A stretch of DNA of 64,000 nt from Hyphomicrobium sp. (GTDB taxonomy: Bacteria > Pseudomonadota > Alphaproteobacteria > Rhizobiales > Hyphomicrobiaceae): positions 1-64,000 of the forward strand of contig JAKFUV010000018.1 of the NCBI GenBank assembly GCA_021732485.1. The letters run 5' to 3'. The notes below the pieces were generated by a model. It did not search any database and was not told the origin of the DNA. It saw only the letters and a program-made list of their open reading frames with translations. Below are positions 28,079 through 37,537 of the stretch, in pieces (positions within the stretch are counted from its first letter, which is position 1; every line of letters starts with the position of its first letter). The position numbers and the translations under genes are program-made.

Positions 28079-28507
28079 TCACGGGAAAGCTTTGACCAGA
28101 CCATCGGACAACTGGGCGCCTTCGGTGATGAACCGCGTGATGGCAGTTTGCGCCGAAGGGCTGCATGTATTGTAAGTCCGGCTGTAGCTTCGATAACCCT
28201 GATTGAAAGCGCGCGTCAGCCGGGCTCGACGCAATGCGCTCGATGCTTCAGCGTCCATCAAATCGCGCATCCGGTCACGCCAATATTGACCCTCGTTGGC
28301 GCCGCACAGCTCGCGCAGATAGTGCACCGCGCCGATGATCTCGGACAATCGCAGGAGCTTGTCGTCATAAGGCTTGATGTCAGGCGCAGCGCGGGCGGCG
28401 ACCGCACCGCACAGCATCGCCGCGATGGTGATGGCGGTGAATGCGGCGCCAATCCCGCCGCGTGGCGGCTTTGGACGACTGATCGGGCGGTTGAAAACAG
28501 GCGTCAT
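28079..28507 (-). CDS. TIGR02301 family exported protein
   Basis: This 142-residue protein has a signal-like N-terminus (AFTAITIAAMLCGAVAARA), then LSEIIGAVHYLRELCGANEG, YWRDRMRDLMDAEASSALRR and FNQGYRSYSRTYNTCSPSA. This is the conserved core of TIGR02301, a family restricted to Rhizobiales. Two conserved cysteines suggest a disulfide in the periplasm. The function of the family is not known. It is divergent from the SRAP gene, and the 94-bp gap must hold both promoters. Confidence 0.85.
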   Translation of the reverse strand: MTPVFNRPISRPKPPRGGIGAAFTAITIAAMLCGAVAARAAPDIKPYDDKLLRLSEIIGAVHYLRELCGANEGQYWRDRMRDLMDAEASSALRRARLTRAFNQGYRSYSRTYNTCSPSAQTAITRFITEGAQLSDGLVKAFP

Positions 28508-28601
28508 CGAAGATTTCTATCACCGATTCTGGGCTTCGCCGCGGCACCCGTTTATAGTGGGTGCGCATCTCATGTCGATGACCAAAGGCCTAGCGACCGA
28601 T

Positions 28602-29276
28602 ATGTGTTCGCGCTTTAGTTTGACGTCGCCACCGGAAGCCGTTCGCAGCTTGTTCAATCTGGACGAGGTCGACCTGTTTCCTCCGCGCTACAATATCGCG
28701 CCGACGCAACCGATCATGATTGTTCGCCGTGGCCACCAGACCAATCGCGAGGCCGTGCTGACGCGCTGGGGTTTGATCCCGGCCTGGGTGAAGGATCCGC
28801 GTGAATTTGCAACCCTCATCAATGCGCGAGGTGAAACGGTGGCCGATAAGCCGTCGTTTCGTGGTGCCTTCAGGCATCGCCGATGTCTCATCCCGACCGA
28901 CGGTTTTTATGAATGGACGGGAAAGCCCGGCGCCAAGCAGCCGCATCTGGTTCGACTGGCGTCGCGTCAGCTCTTTGCTTTGGCCGCTCTGTTTGAAACT
29001 TGGCTGGGTGCCGATGGTAGCGAAATCGACACGGCCGCCATCATCACGACGGCGGCCAACGCCGACATGGCGGAAATCCACGATCGCATGCCGGTAATCG
29101 TTTCTTCGGCCGATTTCGAACAATGGCTGGATTGCCGAAGCGGCACGGGAGTCGACGCCGCCCATCTGATCAGGCCGCTCGCCGACGGGCTGCTGGACAT
29201 CGTGCCCGTCGATCGCCGTCTCAATAATCCCAGGATCGAAGGGCCCGACTTGCAAGCCGCGATAGAGCGTCCCTGA
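28602..29276 (+). CDS. SOS response-associated peptidase (SRAP/HMCES-YedK family)
   Basis: This 224-residue SRAP protein forms covalent, protective thiazolidine crosslinks to abasic sites in single-stranded DNA. The N-terminal Met is followed by the catalytic Cys (MCSRFSLTS; usually MCGRF), exposed after Met removal, which fixes the start at 28602. Other family motifs are RYNIAPTQPIMIVRR, RWGLIPAWVKD, NARGETVADKPSFRGAFRHR, RCLIPTDGFYEW and the catalytic-site His in IHDRMPVI. The usual NAR-S/A-E reads NARGE. It is divergent from the TIGR02301 gene. I saw no alphaproteobacterial SOS box (GTTC-N7-GTTC) in the 94-bp promoter region. Confidence 0.94.
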   Translation: MCSRFSLTSPPEAVRSLFNLDEVDLFPPRYNIAPTQPIMIVRRGHQTNREAVLTRWGLIPAWVKDPREFATLINARGETVADKPSFRGAFRHRRCLIPTDGFYEWTGKPGAKQPHLVRLASRQLFALAALFETWLGADGSEIDTAAIITTAANADMAEIHDRMPVIVSSADFEQWLDCRSGTGVDAAHLIRPLADGLLDIVPVDRRLNNPRIEGPDLQAAIERP

Positions 29277-29549
29277 TAGAACGGCGATTGCCACCTTGGC
29301 CGCCAGTCCGATTAACCAGGCGGAGCGCGTTTCGGTCTGGTTCAGTTGCCCATTCACCAGTAGTCTTGCTAAGCGAGCAACTGCAACGAGCCTCTGCCAG
29401 CAGAGGTTTGAGCGAATTGCGAAATCGTGAGCACCGCGCCGCCGAACGTGATGCCAACACCGACGCTTGGCGAGCGCACGATGACGCGAGCCGTTGCAAT
29501 GCTTGCCACGATAGACGTCGACGACGCGCGATCAGGGAGACGATGGGAT

Positions 29550-31304
29550 ATGAGTTACAGGGGTGAGGATCTGGATCTGCGCACGTCGCAGACGTGGAGT
29601 TCAAATCCGGCTGAACTCGGGACCGCAATCGATCCGGCCGGCGTCGGCAACGGACCGAGATCGGCTTTGCGCAGTGGGCCGGTGTGGGTTGATGACACCG
29701 TGCTGACGGTTGCCAACTACGCCTATGATATTGCGCTCGCGCATCGCGCTGGCGAAGTCTACCTCGAACATCTCTTGCACGCGTTGACACGGATCGATGT
29801 GGCCGCTGAAGCGCTGGAAGCGCGCGGTGTACGTGTGGCCGCGCTCCGGCGCGAAAGCGCCACCATCATTGCCAGCGAAATCCCGGTCGGTTTATCGAAT
29901 GGCAAAGGCTCGCCGCGCCGTTCGGACGAATTCGCCGAAATTTTGCGCTTTGCGTCGGCGCTGGCTGGTCGCCGCAATGAAGCGGCCGACGTTGACGATT
30001 TGGTGCAAGCGATGCTCGATCGCCGCTCGGAATTTCAAGGATTGGCGCTTCTGACTCGCCACAGCCGCCGCGTCGGCTACCGCGAACCGATCGAGACGCT
30101 TGCCCCGTCGCCGCGCTTTGCCGCTGAACCACGCTATTCATCGGCTCCCGTCGAGCGGTATGCCCGTCCGCTGGCGGAGCGACCTGCCGAGAGCGGTCGC
30201 TATGTCAGCGACCTCGCACGCTCGACGCGGCATGACCGTGCCGAGCTTGATAGTGTGACGGCGACGACGGATCTGGCGCAAATCAGCCGGATCGACGCTC
30301 TCGAGCAGATGATCCAAGCGTTGCGCACCGATCTTGCAACCGAGCGCCAAGTGGTCGGCGAATTGCTGCGCGATCTCAGCCGCGATACCCAGGGACAGCG
30401 CGATGATCACGGCCGCTGGCAGTCGGGCCTGTATGATCGTTTCGAAGCTCTTGAGCGGGTGGTGACGGAGGCGCGTTCGGGCAGTGCGAGAGACGGCGCG
30501 ACCGATGGATTGGCGGGGCTCGACGCCGGGCTCGATCGTCGTCTGGCCGACATTGAGACCGCCGTCCGACAGACAGGCGAAAAAACCGGTGGCGTGTCGA
30601 TTGATGCCATCCGGCAGGCGATCGACCTTCAACCGCTTTCGCACCGCCTCGATGTCATCGAGGAGGCCGTGCTCTCGCGCGACGCCGACGGTCGAGACAG
30701 CGCCGCGCTGCGCGCGCTCGAAGCCGGCGTCGAGCGCGGATTGTCGAGTTTAAATGCGCAAACCGATCATCTCGAAGCCCTGTTATCGGGCGCGTCGCTG
30801 GTCACCGGCGGCGATGCTTCGCCGATCGCCGATCGTCTCGCTGCATTGAATGATGGTCTCGACGCGCATCAGCGTTCGTTGCACGACCGTATGGACGCCG
30901 TCGAGCGCGCCATCGCCGCTGAAATAGAAACTGCCGGGGCGAAGCATCAGGCCTATGCCAAAGACCTCAATGAAGTCCATGACGCGATCATGAAGCTCAA
31001 TCAAAACCAGCATACGCTCGCTGGTACGATTGACCAGTGGCGCACGGACTTAGCCAGCGACGTGAATGGCATTTCGACCCGTCTCGCCAATCTAGATGCC
31101 GACAACGAGCGACCGATCCAAACACTCAATGCGCTGACCGATCACATGGATACGATGAATCGATTGATCATCGAGCGCTATCACCGCCGCAACCGCTTTT
31201 GGTATTGGCTGTTCGGCACCGATGACTGGATCGGTCGCAGCTGGCCGTCGCAGGCAACTGCGCTCGAAAGCGAAAAGGCGACGCTGAAAGCTCCGGCCAG
31301 CTAA
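29550..31304 (+). CDS. Clp-N-domain protein with long coiled-coil, no ATPase
   Basis: This 584-residue protein begins with a double Clp-N-like domain (LTVANYAYDIALAHRAGEVY, EHLLHALTRIDVAAEALEAR, then SDEFAEILRFASALAGRRNE, ADVDDLVQAMLDRRSEFQGL). It continues as about 400 residues of helical, coiled-coil-like sequence rich in Asp/Arg/Leu (for example DALEQMIQALRTDLATERQV). It ends with an aromatic, possibly membrane-facing segment RNRFWYWLFGTDDWIGRSW. There is no Walker A/B motif, so it is not a ClpA/B unfoldase. It may be an adaptor or scaffold that uses the Clp-N fold for protein binding (inference). The ATG at 29550 is used; in-frame starts at 29481 (ATG) and 29427 (GTG) exist. The region 29277-29549 upstream has no other gene. 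Confidence 0.8.
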   Translation: MSYRGEDLDLRTSQTWSSNPAELGTAIDPAGVGNGPRSALRSGPVWVDDTVLTVANYAYDIALAHRAGEVYLEHLLHALTRIDVAAEALEARGVRVAALRRESATIIASEIPVGLSNGKGSPRRSDEFAEILRFASALAGRRNEAADVDDLVQAMLDRRSEFQGLALLTRHSRRVGYREPIETLAPSPRFAAEPRYSSAPVERYARPLAERPAESGRYVSDLARSTRHDRAELDSVTATTDLAQISRIDALEQMIQALRTDLATERQVVGELLRDLSRDTQGQRDDHGRWQSGLYDRFEALERVVTEARSGSARDGATDGLAGLDAGLDRRLADIETAVRQTGEKTGGVSIDAIRQAIDLQPLSHRLDVIEEAVLSRDADGRDSAALRALEAGVERGLSSLNAQTDHLEALLSGASLVTGGDASPIADRLAALNDGLDAHQRSLHDRMDAVERAIAAEIETAGAKHQAYAKDLNEVHDAIMKLNQNQHTLAGTIDQWRTDLASDVNGISTRLANLDADNERPIQTLNALTDHMDTMNRLIIERYHRRNRFWYWLFGTDDWIGRSWPSQATALESEKATLKAPAS

Positions 31305-31590
31305 GGTAGTCCGGCGCCGCAGCTACACTGCGCTGCGCTCGCTGATGTGGCCACTGGTCTTTGCACCGCCCCTCTAATCGCATTGGTCTGAGTGTATCGC
31401 GCGGCTTGTCTTGCTCTGGCTCTTCAACGGCGCGCCGTAGCTCGCTGAAGCCCACGGATCGGGCGTTTGGTCATCGCACAGGCATCCGCCGAGACCTGAA
31501 CTAAAGCGCAACCGATGTTTAGCGCTTGAGTAACGCCGTGCAGTCGTGCTTTCATTAAAAAAGTATTAATGTGCGGACTGCGGAGCGTTC

Positions 31591-31776
31591 ATGTTGCGTC
31601 GGTATTTGATCATCAATGGCATCTCCACCGCCGCCTTATACGCGGCTTACTGGGCGATGGTGCCGAGCATGGCGACCCTCGCGCAATCCATCCGTCAAGG
31701 CATCGATCTGTATGCCATAGACCACACGCTGCTGGGTCCGATCTTATATCGCATGCTGACGTTGACGGGCTCCTGA
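31591..31776 (+). CDS. Small membrane protein with GIDL motif
   Basis: This 61-residue frame has a good ribosome site (GGAG five bases before ATG). It encodes a hydrophobic N-terminal half (YLIINGISTAALYAAYWAMV) followed by GIDLYAIDHTLLGPILYRML. The layout echoes the small protein at 25473-25673 (one TM helix, then GIDL and a leucine-rich tail). No function is known to me. It is convergent with the Sua5 gene. The region 31305-31590 between it and the Clp-N gene shows nothing else. Confidence 0.55.
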   Translation: MLRRYLIINGISTAALYAAYWAMVPSMATLAQSIRQGIDLYAIDHTLLGPILYRMLTLTGS

Positions 31777-31809
31777 TGGCAGCTTTAGTCACGCACGCCG
31801 GAATAGCGC

Positions 31810-32826
31810 TCAGCGTCTCGGCGCAGCGGCGCGGCGAAGCCGATCGTTGATGGCCTCGCCCAGACCATGCATGGGGATCGTCATCACGGCGATCGATGCG
31901 ACGCCGGTGTCATCGAGCTGACGCAGTGCCGCGAACAAACGCGCCGCCGCTTCGATCACATCGCCGGACGGGCTAAGATTGAACACCGGTCCGGATGTCG
32001 GCGGTAAAATCATGCCGAATGCGAGCAGCGCCTCATCTGGCGCGCAGGTCGTTGCGTTGAGCCGCAACAGCGCGCGCGGCGCATAATGGCTCTGCAATTG
32101 CCCAGGTGCTGACGGTCGCTCCGTGCTCACCCCATTGCTCATCTCGATCGGCTGTTTGACGATGTGCTCGAGCTGATCTCGTGAAATGGCGCCCGGCCTG
32201 AGCAAACGCGCATGGTGCCCTGTCACATCGAGGATCGTCGATTCAATGCCATGCAGCGTCGCGCCACCGTCCAGGATCATGGCGACGCGGTTGGCCAGGT
32301 CATCGGCGACGTGACGGGCCAGCGTGGCGCTGACATGTCCGGATCGGTTAGCTGACGGAGCCGCGAGCGGGCGGCCACTGGCGCGCAATAAGGTTTGCGC
32401 CACCGGATGCGCTGGCACGCGTATCGCCAGTGTCGGCAAGCCGGCGGACGCAAGATCGCAAACCGCTGGTTCGTCGGTGCTGCCAGCGCGTCGATGCACA
32501 ACGAGGGTCAACGGCCCAGGCCAAAAGGCATTGGCAAGTTCAATAGCGCTCGGCGAAAACTCTCCATAGCGGCGCGCTGCCGACAGGTTAGCAACGTGAA
32601 CAATAAGGGGATTGAAGCGCGGGCGTTCTTTGGCGTCAAAGATCTGCGCGACCGCCATGCTATTGCTCGCGTCGGCACCGAGGCCGTAGACCGTTTCGGT
32701 TGGAAACGCCACCAGATGGCCTGCTGCAATGTATCGAGCGGCGTCCAAAATGGCGTGGTCGGTCGCTTGGTGAATGGAACCTGCCGCGTCCTGCTCGTGA
32801 GGTTTGATCTCGCCAGAATTCGGCAT
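31810..32826 (-). CDS. L-threonylcarbamoyladenylate synthase (Sua5/TsaC type)
   Basis: This enzyme makes threonylcarbamoyl-AMP from threonine, bicarbonate and ATP for the t6A37 modification of ANN-decoding tRNAs. The 338-residue protein has the long Sua5 form. The YrdC catalytic domain comes first (HLVAFPTETVYGLGADAS, KERPRFNPLIVHVA, FWPGPLTLVVHRR, LPTLAIRVPAHPVAQTLL, PLAAPSANRSGHVSAT, DGGATLHGIESTILDV). A linker with PGQLQSHYAPRALL and a C-terminal Sua5 domain follow. The ATG at 32826 has AAGGA four bases upstream. It is divergent from the acyl-CoA dehydrogenase gene with a 113-bp gap. Confidence 0.95.
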   Translation of the reverse strand: MPNSGEIKPHEQDAAGSIHQATDHAILDAARYIAAGHLVAFPTETVYGLGADASNSMAVAQIFDAKERPRFNPLIVHVANLSAARRYGEFSPSAIELANAFWPGPLTLVVHRRAGSTDEPAVCDLASAGLPTLAIRVPAHPVAQTLLRASGRPLAAPSANRSGHVSATLARHVADDLANRVAMILDGGATLHGIESTILDVTGHHARLLRPGAISRDQLEHIVKQPIEMSNGVSTERPSAPGQLQSHYAPRALLRLNATTCAPDEALLAFGMILPPTSGPVFNLSPSGDVIEAAARLFAALRQLDDTGVASIAVMTIPMHGLGEAINDRLRRAAAPRR

Positions 32827-32939
32827 ATTGTCCTTTGCGTCAGGTGTGGTGGTTAAAGCGATTGGGTGCCCAGAAACTGGCGCATCACATCGTCGCCGCA
32901 TGGTGGCAATTCGATAGACCCAAACCGGCAGAGACGTCC

Positions 32940-34706
32940 ATGACCTATCAGGCTCCCGTCAATGACATCATGTTTGCTCTGAAGATCGCCGCCGATCTTG
33001 GGCCAAGTATCGAGAGTGGTGTCTACCCGGCGCTCGATATCGACACCATCGAAGCGGTGATTTCGGAGGCGGGAAAATTCGGTGGCGACGTTCTGGCGCC
33101 GCTACGCTGGATTGGCGATCGTACCGGCTCGAAATTGGCCGACGGCGCGGTCACTACGGCGCCGGGGTTTCGCGATGCCTATCGCCAATTCACTGATGCG
33201 GGATGGAACGCGCTGCCAGGACCTGAAGCGTTTGGCGGGCAGGGCTTGCCCGAAATCGTCGCTTCTGCGGTGTGTGAGATCTGGAATTCGTCCAACATGG
33301 GTTTCGCGCTCTGCCCGCTGCTGACCCAGGGCGCAATCCACGCACTAGAAGTTGGCGGCAGCGATGCGCTCAAGTCCATTTATTTGCCGAACTTGGTAGC
33401 GGGCCGCTGGACGGGCACGATGAATCTCACCGAGCCGCATGCCGGCTCCGATCTCTCGGCCCTGCGGACTAAAGCCGTGCGCGACACCGGCGGCAACTAC
33501 CGCATCACGGGAACCAAAATATTCATCAGCTATGGTGAGCACGATCTGGCTGAAAACATCATTCATCTCGTGCTCGCCCGCCTGAGCGATGCGCCGCCGG
33601 GTACGCATGGCATATCGCTCTTTCTGGTGCCGAAATTTCTGGTCAACGACGATGGGTCGCTCGGCGCCCGCAATGACGTCGTTTGTGCCGGCATCGAACA
33701 CAAACTCGGCATCCACGCGAGCCCGACGTGTGTCATGAAATTCGGTGAGAACGATGGTGCTGTCGGGTATTTAATCGGTGAAGAAAATCACGGCCTCGCG
33801 ACAATGTTCGTGATGATGAACGCCGCGCGGCTTGCTGTCGGGATGCAAGGCGTCGCGGTCGCTGAAAGCGCTACGCAGCAGGCGATGCAGTTCGCGAAAG
33901 ACCGCACGCAAGGTCATGGTGTGAGTGCGGCGACGGCTCACATGAGCCCGATCATCGAGCACGCGGACGTTCGGCGCATGCTGCTTTCGATGAAATCGCA
34001 AACTCAAGCCGCCCGCATGATCTGCTTTGCAACCGCGCGGGCGCACGATGCAGCCAACACGGCGACCGATAAAGCTAGCCGCAGGGTTGCTTTGCATCGT
34101 ACCGCGCTGTTGACGCCGATCGCCAAGGCGTATGCAACCGACGTCGGCGTCGATGTCGCGTCGCTCGGCATTCAGGTCCACGGCGGGGTCGGTTACGTCG
34201 AAGAAACCGGAGCCGCGCAACATCTGCGTGATGCCCGGATATTGCCGATCTACGAAGGCACCAACGGGATTCAGGCGATCGACCTCGTAACTCGAAAACT
34301 CCCGCTCGACGACGGCAACGTGGTCAATGGTTACTTGGTCGAACTGGCCAAAATCGCCGCCGAGGTCCGGGCGTCGAACCGGCCTGATTTGGGGAGAACC
34401 GGCGATCGTCTCGCCGAGGCCATTCGGGATTTACAGGCAGCAACCGAGTGGATGGTCGACGCCGTTCGCAACAATCAGCCGTCGGCATTGGCCGGCGCCA
34501 CGCCGTATCTTCGTTTGTTCAGTGTAACCGCCGGCGCGGCCTATCTCGCCAAGGGTGCGATACAGTCCGAGACCGGCGCTTCGGCGGTGTCGCTGGCACG
34601 GTTCTATGCCGAAAACATCCTGACCCAATCGCACGGATTGGCGGAGGCCATTACGACGGGAGCAGAGTCCGTGCTTGTTGAGTACGAGGCTGAGGTGTTT
34701 GCATGA
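32940..34706 (+). CDS. Acyl-CoA dehydrogenase
   Basis: This FAD-dependent acyl-CoA dehydrogenase of 588 residues belongs to the long form with an extra C-terminal domain (AcdA/FadE5-like). Motifs are MTYQAPVNDIMFAL at the start (typical of this subfamily), GLPEIVASAVCEIWNSSNM, TGTMNLTEPHAGSDLSALRT, YRITGTKIFISYGEHD and HKLGIHASPTCVM. QVHGGVGYVEETGAAQHLRD and ILPIYEGTNGIQAIDLVTRK follow, where the Glu of YEGT is the usual catalytic base. It catalyses alpha,beta-dehydrogenation in beta-oxidation; chain specificity is unknown. Its stop overlaps the start of the enoyl-CoA hydratase gene (ATGA), so the two are co-translated. Confidence 0.95.
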   Translation: MTYQAPVNDIMFALKIAADLGPSIESGVYPALDIDTIEAVISEAGKFGGDVLAPLRWIGDRTGSKLADGAVTTAPGFRDAYRQFTDAGWNALPGPEAFGGQGLPEIVASAVCEIWNSSNMGFALCPLLTQGAIHALEVGGSDALKSIYLPNLVAGRWTGTMNLTEPHAGSDLSALRTKAVRDTGGNYRITGTKIFISYGEHDLAENIIHLVLARLSDAPPGTHGISLFLVPKFLVNDDGSLGARNDVVCAGIEHKLGIHASPTCVMKFGENDGAVGYLIGEENHGLATMFVMMNAARLAVGMQGVAVAESATQQAMQFAKDRTQGHGVSAATAHMSPIIEHADVRRMLLSMKSQTQAARMICFATARAHDAANTATDKASRRVALHRTALLTPIAKAYATDVGVDVASLGIQVHGGVGYVEETGAAQHLRDARILPIYEGTNGIQAIDLVTRKLPLDDGNVVNGYLVELAKIAAEVRASNRPDLGRTGDRLAEAIRDLQAATEWMVDAVRNNQPSALAGATPYLRLFSVTAGAAYLAKGAIQSETGASAVSLARFYAENILTQSHGLAEAITTGAESVLVEYEAEVFA

Positions 34707-35491
34707 CCGCACACGTTGATGTCCGCAGCTCCGGCGCCATACAAATCATTCGATTAGTGAGGCCCGAAAAGAAAAATGCCCTCACTGGCGCGATGTATCG
34801 GATTTTGGCCGACGCGCTTGCGGCGGGCGACAAAAACGACGAGGTCGCGGCGCAAGTCATCCTCGGGTCCGGCGGCGTATTTTCTGCGGGCAACGATATC
34901 GCCGATTTCATGCAGGCGGCGCAAAGCGGAAAAGGCCTCGGCGACGACGTCACGCGGTTCATCACGGCGCTGGCGACCGTCGAAAAGCCTTTGCTCGCCG
35001 GCGTCGATGGCCGAGCGGTCGGCATCGGCACCACCATGCTGTTTCATTGTGATCTCGTCTACGCGACGCCTGCAGCTCAATTTTCCACCCCGTTCCTCGA
35101 TCTCGGTTTGGTCCCCGAAGCGGGATCGAGCTTCCTGCTGCCTCGCTTGATCGGTTATCAGCGCGCATTCGAAATGCTGGTCTTGGGCGCGGTATTTTCT
35201 GCGGATCGCGCTAGAGAGTGCGGCTTCGTCAACCATGTGGTGGAGGCCGGCGCCCTCGAAGATCGGGTGCTTGAGGCAGCGGCGCGACTGGCTGCCAAGC
35301 CGCCCGAAGCGTTGTCGATGGCGAGGCGATTGCTCAAGGGGGCGCCGCAGCAACTTACCGCCCAAATGCGCGAGGAAGAGCGCTTGTTCAGCGAACGCGC
35401 GCGCTCGCCTGAAGCCGTGGAAGCATTTCGGGCGTTTCTCGAAAAGCGGCCGGCGAATTTCGGGCGTGCCAGGGGCGTGGGTGAGGCCTAG
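34703..35491 (+). CDS. Enoyl-CoA hydratase/isomerase family protein
   Basis: This crotonase-fold protein of 262 residues likely hydrates the enoyl-CoA made by the preceding dehydrogenase. It shows RPEKKNALTGAMYRILADAL, the first oxyanion-hole segment GGVFSAGNDIADFM, the second segment KPLLAGVDGRAVGIGTTML (with Val/Gly near the usual Glu) and PFLDLGLVPEAGSSFLLPRL, whose Glu matches the second catalytic acid. The first catalytic Glu of classic hydratases is not obvious, so isomerase activity is possible. It overlaps the dehydrogenase by four bases and is followed 88 bp later by an SDR. Confidence 0.92.
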   Translation: MTAHVDVRSSGAIQIIRLVRPEKKNALTGAMYRILADALAAGDKNDEVAAQVILGSGGVFSAGNDIADFMQAAQSGKGLGDDVTRFITALATVEKPLLAGVDGRAVGIGTTMLFHCDLVYATPAAQFSTPFLDLGLVPEAGSSFLLPRLIGYQRAFEMLVLGAVFSADRARECGFVNHVVEAGALEDRVLEAAARLAAKPPEALSMARRLLKGAPQQLTAQMREEERLFSERARSPEAVEAFRAFLEKRPANFGRARGVGEA

Positions 35492-35579
35492 ACTAACGTC
35501 GGCACACGACTGACCGGGATGATCTAACGCCACCTTTTTCAGTTCAATCGTCCGACCCAGCATAACGAAAGATAAAAAA

Positions 35580-36476
35580 ATGGCCGTCGCGTCTCTACCA
35601 TCTCTCAAAGGCAAAACGCTTTTCATATCCGGCGCCAGCCGCGGCATCGGCCTCGCGATCGCCAAGCGTGCGGCTCGCGACGGCGCCAAGGTGGCAATCG
35701 CCGCCAAAACATCCGACCCCAATCCGAAACTCGAAGGCACCATCCATTCGGCTGCCGCTGAAATCCAGAAGGCCGGCGGTATTGCGCTGCCCATCGTCTG
35801 CGATATCCGCCAAGAGGATCAGGTGCAGAATGCCATTGACCTCACGGTCGCAACGTTCGGTGGCATCGATATCTGCGTGAACAACGCCAGCGCAATCTCG
35901 CTGACACCGACCGAACAGACCGACATGAAACGCTTCGATTTGATGCATTCGATCAATACGCGCGGCACGTTTCTGGTGTCAAAAATTTGTTTGCCGCATC
36001 TGCGCCGGGCAGCGAACCCGCACATCGTCATGCTTTCGCCACCGCTGGATTTACATCCCAAATGGTTCGCCGGTCATGTCGCCTATTCGATCGCCAAATA
36101 CGGGATGAGTTTGTGCGTCCTCGGGCTGGCCGAAGAACTCAAAAAGGATGGCATCGCCGTCAACGCGCTATGGCCGCGAACCACCATTGCAACGGCAGCG
36201 ATCAAGAACATTCTCGGCGGCGATAAGCTGATGCGCATGAGCCGTACGCCTGACATCGTCGCTGACGCCGCACATCTTCTGTTCACGCAACCGGCGAAAT
36301 CCTTCACAGGACACTTCCTGATTGACGATACGTTTTTGCATGACGTCGGAAAAGTTACCGATTTTGAGCCGTATCGCATCGATCCATCGATGCCGCTCGC
36401 GCCAGATTTTTTTGTCCCGGCCGATAGTGTTCCGCCACCGGGCGTGACAATTGCCCGGGTCTCGCAGATGGCTTGA
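35580..36476 (+). CDS. SDR oxidoreductase, HSDL2-like
   Basis: This 298-residue short-chain dehydrogenase has LFISGASRGIGLAIAKRAAR (cofactor site), a NNAS motif (DICVNNASAISL), a YSIAKYGM active site (Tyr-x3-Lys) and a C-terminal extension to about residue 298. The arrangement and the phrase AAKTSDPNPKLEGTIHSAA resemble the N-terminal domain of hydroxysteroid dehydrogenase-like protein 2, a family linked to lipid metabolism. The SCP2 domain of animal HSDL2 is absent. Its position after the acyl-CoA dehydrogenase and hydratase suggests a role in the same acyl-CoA pathway (inference). Confidence 0.9.
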   Translation: MAVASLPSLKGKTLFISGASRGIGLAIAKRAARDGAKVAIAAKTSDPNPKLEGTIHSAAAEIQKAGGIALPIVCDIRQEDQVQNAIDLTVATFGGIDICVNNASAISLTPTEQTDMKRFDLMHSINTRGTFLVSKICLPHLRRAANPHIVMLSPPLDLHPKWFAGHVAYSIAKYGMSLCVLGLAEELKKDGIAVNALWPRTTIATAAIKNILGGDKLMRMSRTPDIVADAAHLLFTQPAKSFTGHFLIDDTFLHDVGKVTDFEPYRIDPSMPLAPDFFVPADSVPPPGVTIARVSQMA

Positions 36477-36540
36477 ATGACGCCAAAAAATCGATAACAG
36501 CAGTCACAAAAATTTATCGTTAGGACTGCATCGGCAAAGC

Positions 36541-37485
36541 ATGACCACGTTTCTTTTCTCGCATCCCGACTTTCTCAATCATGACACCGGCACCGGGCAC
36601 CCCGAGCGCTCAGATCGAATGCGTGCGATTGATAGGGCATTGGCACACGAGGCATACGGCCCGTTGCAACGGCGCGAGGCATCGTTACGCGACGATGACG
36701 AGGTCTACATCACCCAAGCACACAGCCAGCACCATCTGGCCAACATGCGAGAGATTGCAGATCGCCTTGGCCAGACGTCGACACACATCGATGGCGATAC
36801 CGTGATGTCTCCTGGGACCTGGATCGCGGCGCGCCGCGCCGTCGGCGCCGGTCTCGATGCCGTTGACGCGGTGCTGAGTGGGTCTGCGGCGAACGCGTTC
36901 TGCCAGGTTCGCCCGCCTGGGCATCACGCTGAGCATGACAAGGCCATGGGGTTCTGCCTGTTCAACAACGTCGCCGTCGCCGCCCATTACGCGCGGAGCA
37001 AACATGGTGCAGAGCGTGTCGCGGTGATCGATTTTGATGTGCATCACGGCAACGGGACGCAGGAGATCTTTTGGGCCGATAAAAATTTGTTTTATGGCTC
37101 GACGCATCAAATGCCGCTGTTTCCAGGTACGGGTGCATTGAAGGAAACTGGCGTCGGCAATATTTTCAACGCGCCGCTCTCGGCGGGTGACGGCCGGGAT
37201 CGGTTTGAGCAGGCGTTCAGCGAGCGCATCATTGCGCCGCTCGATAATTTCGCCCCAGACGTTGTCATCATTTCAGCCGGTTTTGATGCGCACGACCGCG
37301 ATCCGTTGGGCGGACTTCGCCTGTTTGAAGACGATTTCGTCTGGGCAACTGAACAAATTGCCGGAGTGGCACGCCGCCGCGCGGCAGGACGCATCATTTC
37401 GATGCTGGAAGGCGGCTACGATTTGACGGGACTTGCAAGCTCAGTTGCGGTCCACGTCAAAACGCTTATGGAAGTCGGATCCTGA
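36541..37485 (+). CDS. Histone deacetylase-family (acetoin utilisation/APAH-like) deacetylase
   Basis: This zinc amidohydrolase of 314 residues belongs to the class II HDAC-like bacterial family. Visible motifs are [30 protein letters not shown] (His-His charge relay), [28 protein letters not shown] (zinc Asp and His), [16 protein letters not shown] (zinc Asp) and [11 protein letters not shown]. The active-site tyrosine equivalent is the GGYD tyrosine. Bacterial members act on acetylated polyamines or small amides, or on proteins; the substrate is not predictable here. It is followed 52 bp later by xseB, a frequent pairing in Rhizobiales. Confidence 0.93.
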   Translation: MTTFLFSHPDFLNHDTGTGHPERSDRMRAIDRALAHEAYGPLQRREASLRDDDEVYITQAHSQHHLANMREIADRLGQTSTHIDGDTVMSPGTWIAARRAVGAGLDAVDAVLSGSAANAFCQVRPPGHHAEHDKAMGFCLFNNVAVAAHYARSKHGAERVAVIDFDVHHGNGTQEIFWADKNLFYGSTHQMPLFPGTGALKETGVGNIFNAPLSAGDGRDRFEQAFSERIIAPLDNFAPDVVIISAGFDAHDRDPLGGLRLFEDDFVWATEQIAGVARRRAAGRIISMLEGGYDLTGLASSVAVHVKTLMEVGS

Positions 37486-37537
37486 GCCGTGCCACCGTGA
37501 TGGGCCGGGCTCAGCCATCTGCAAAAGGCATTCAGCC

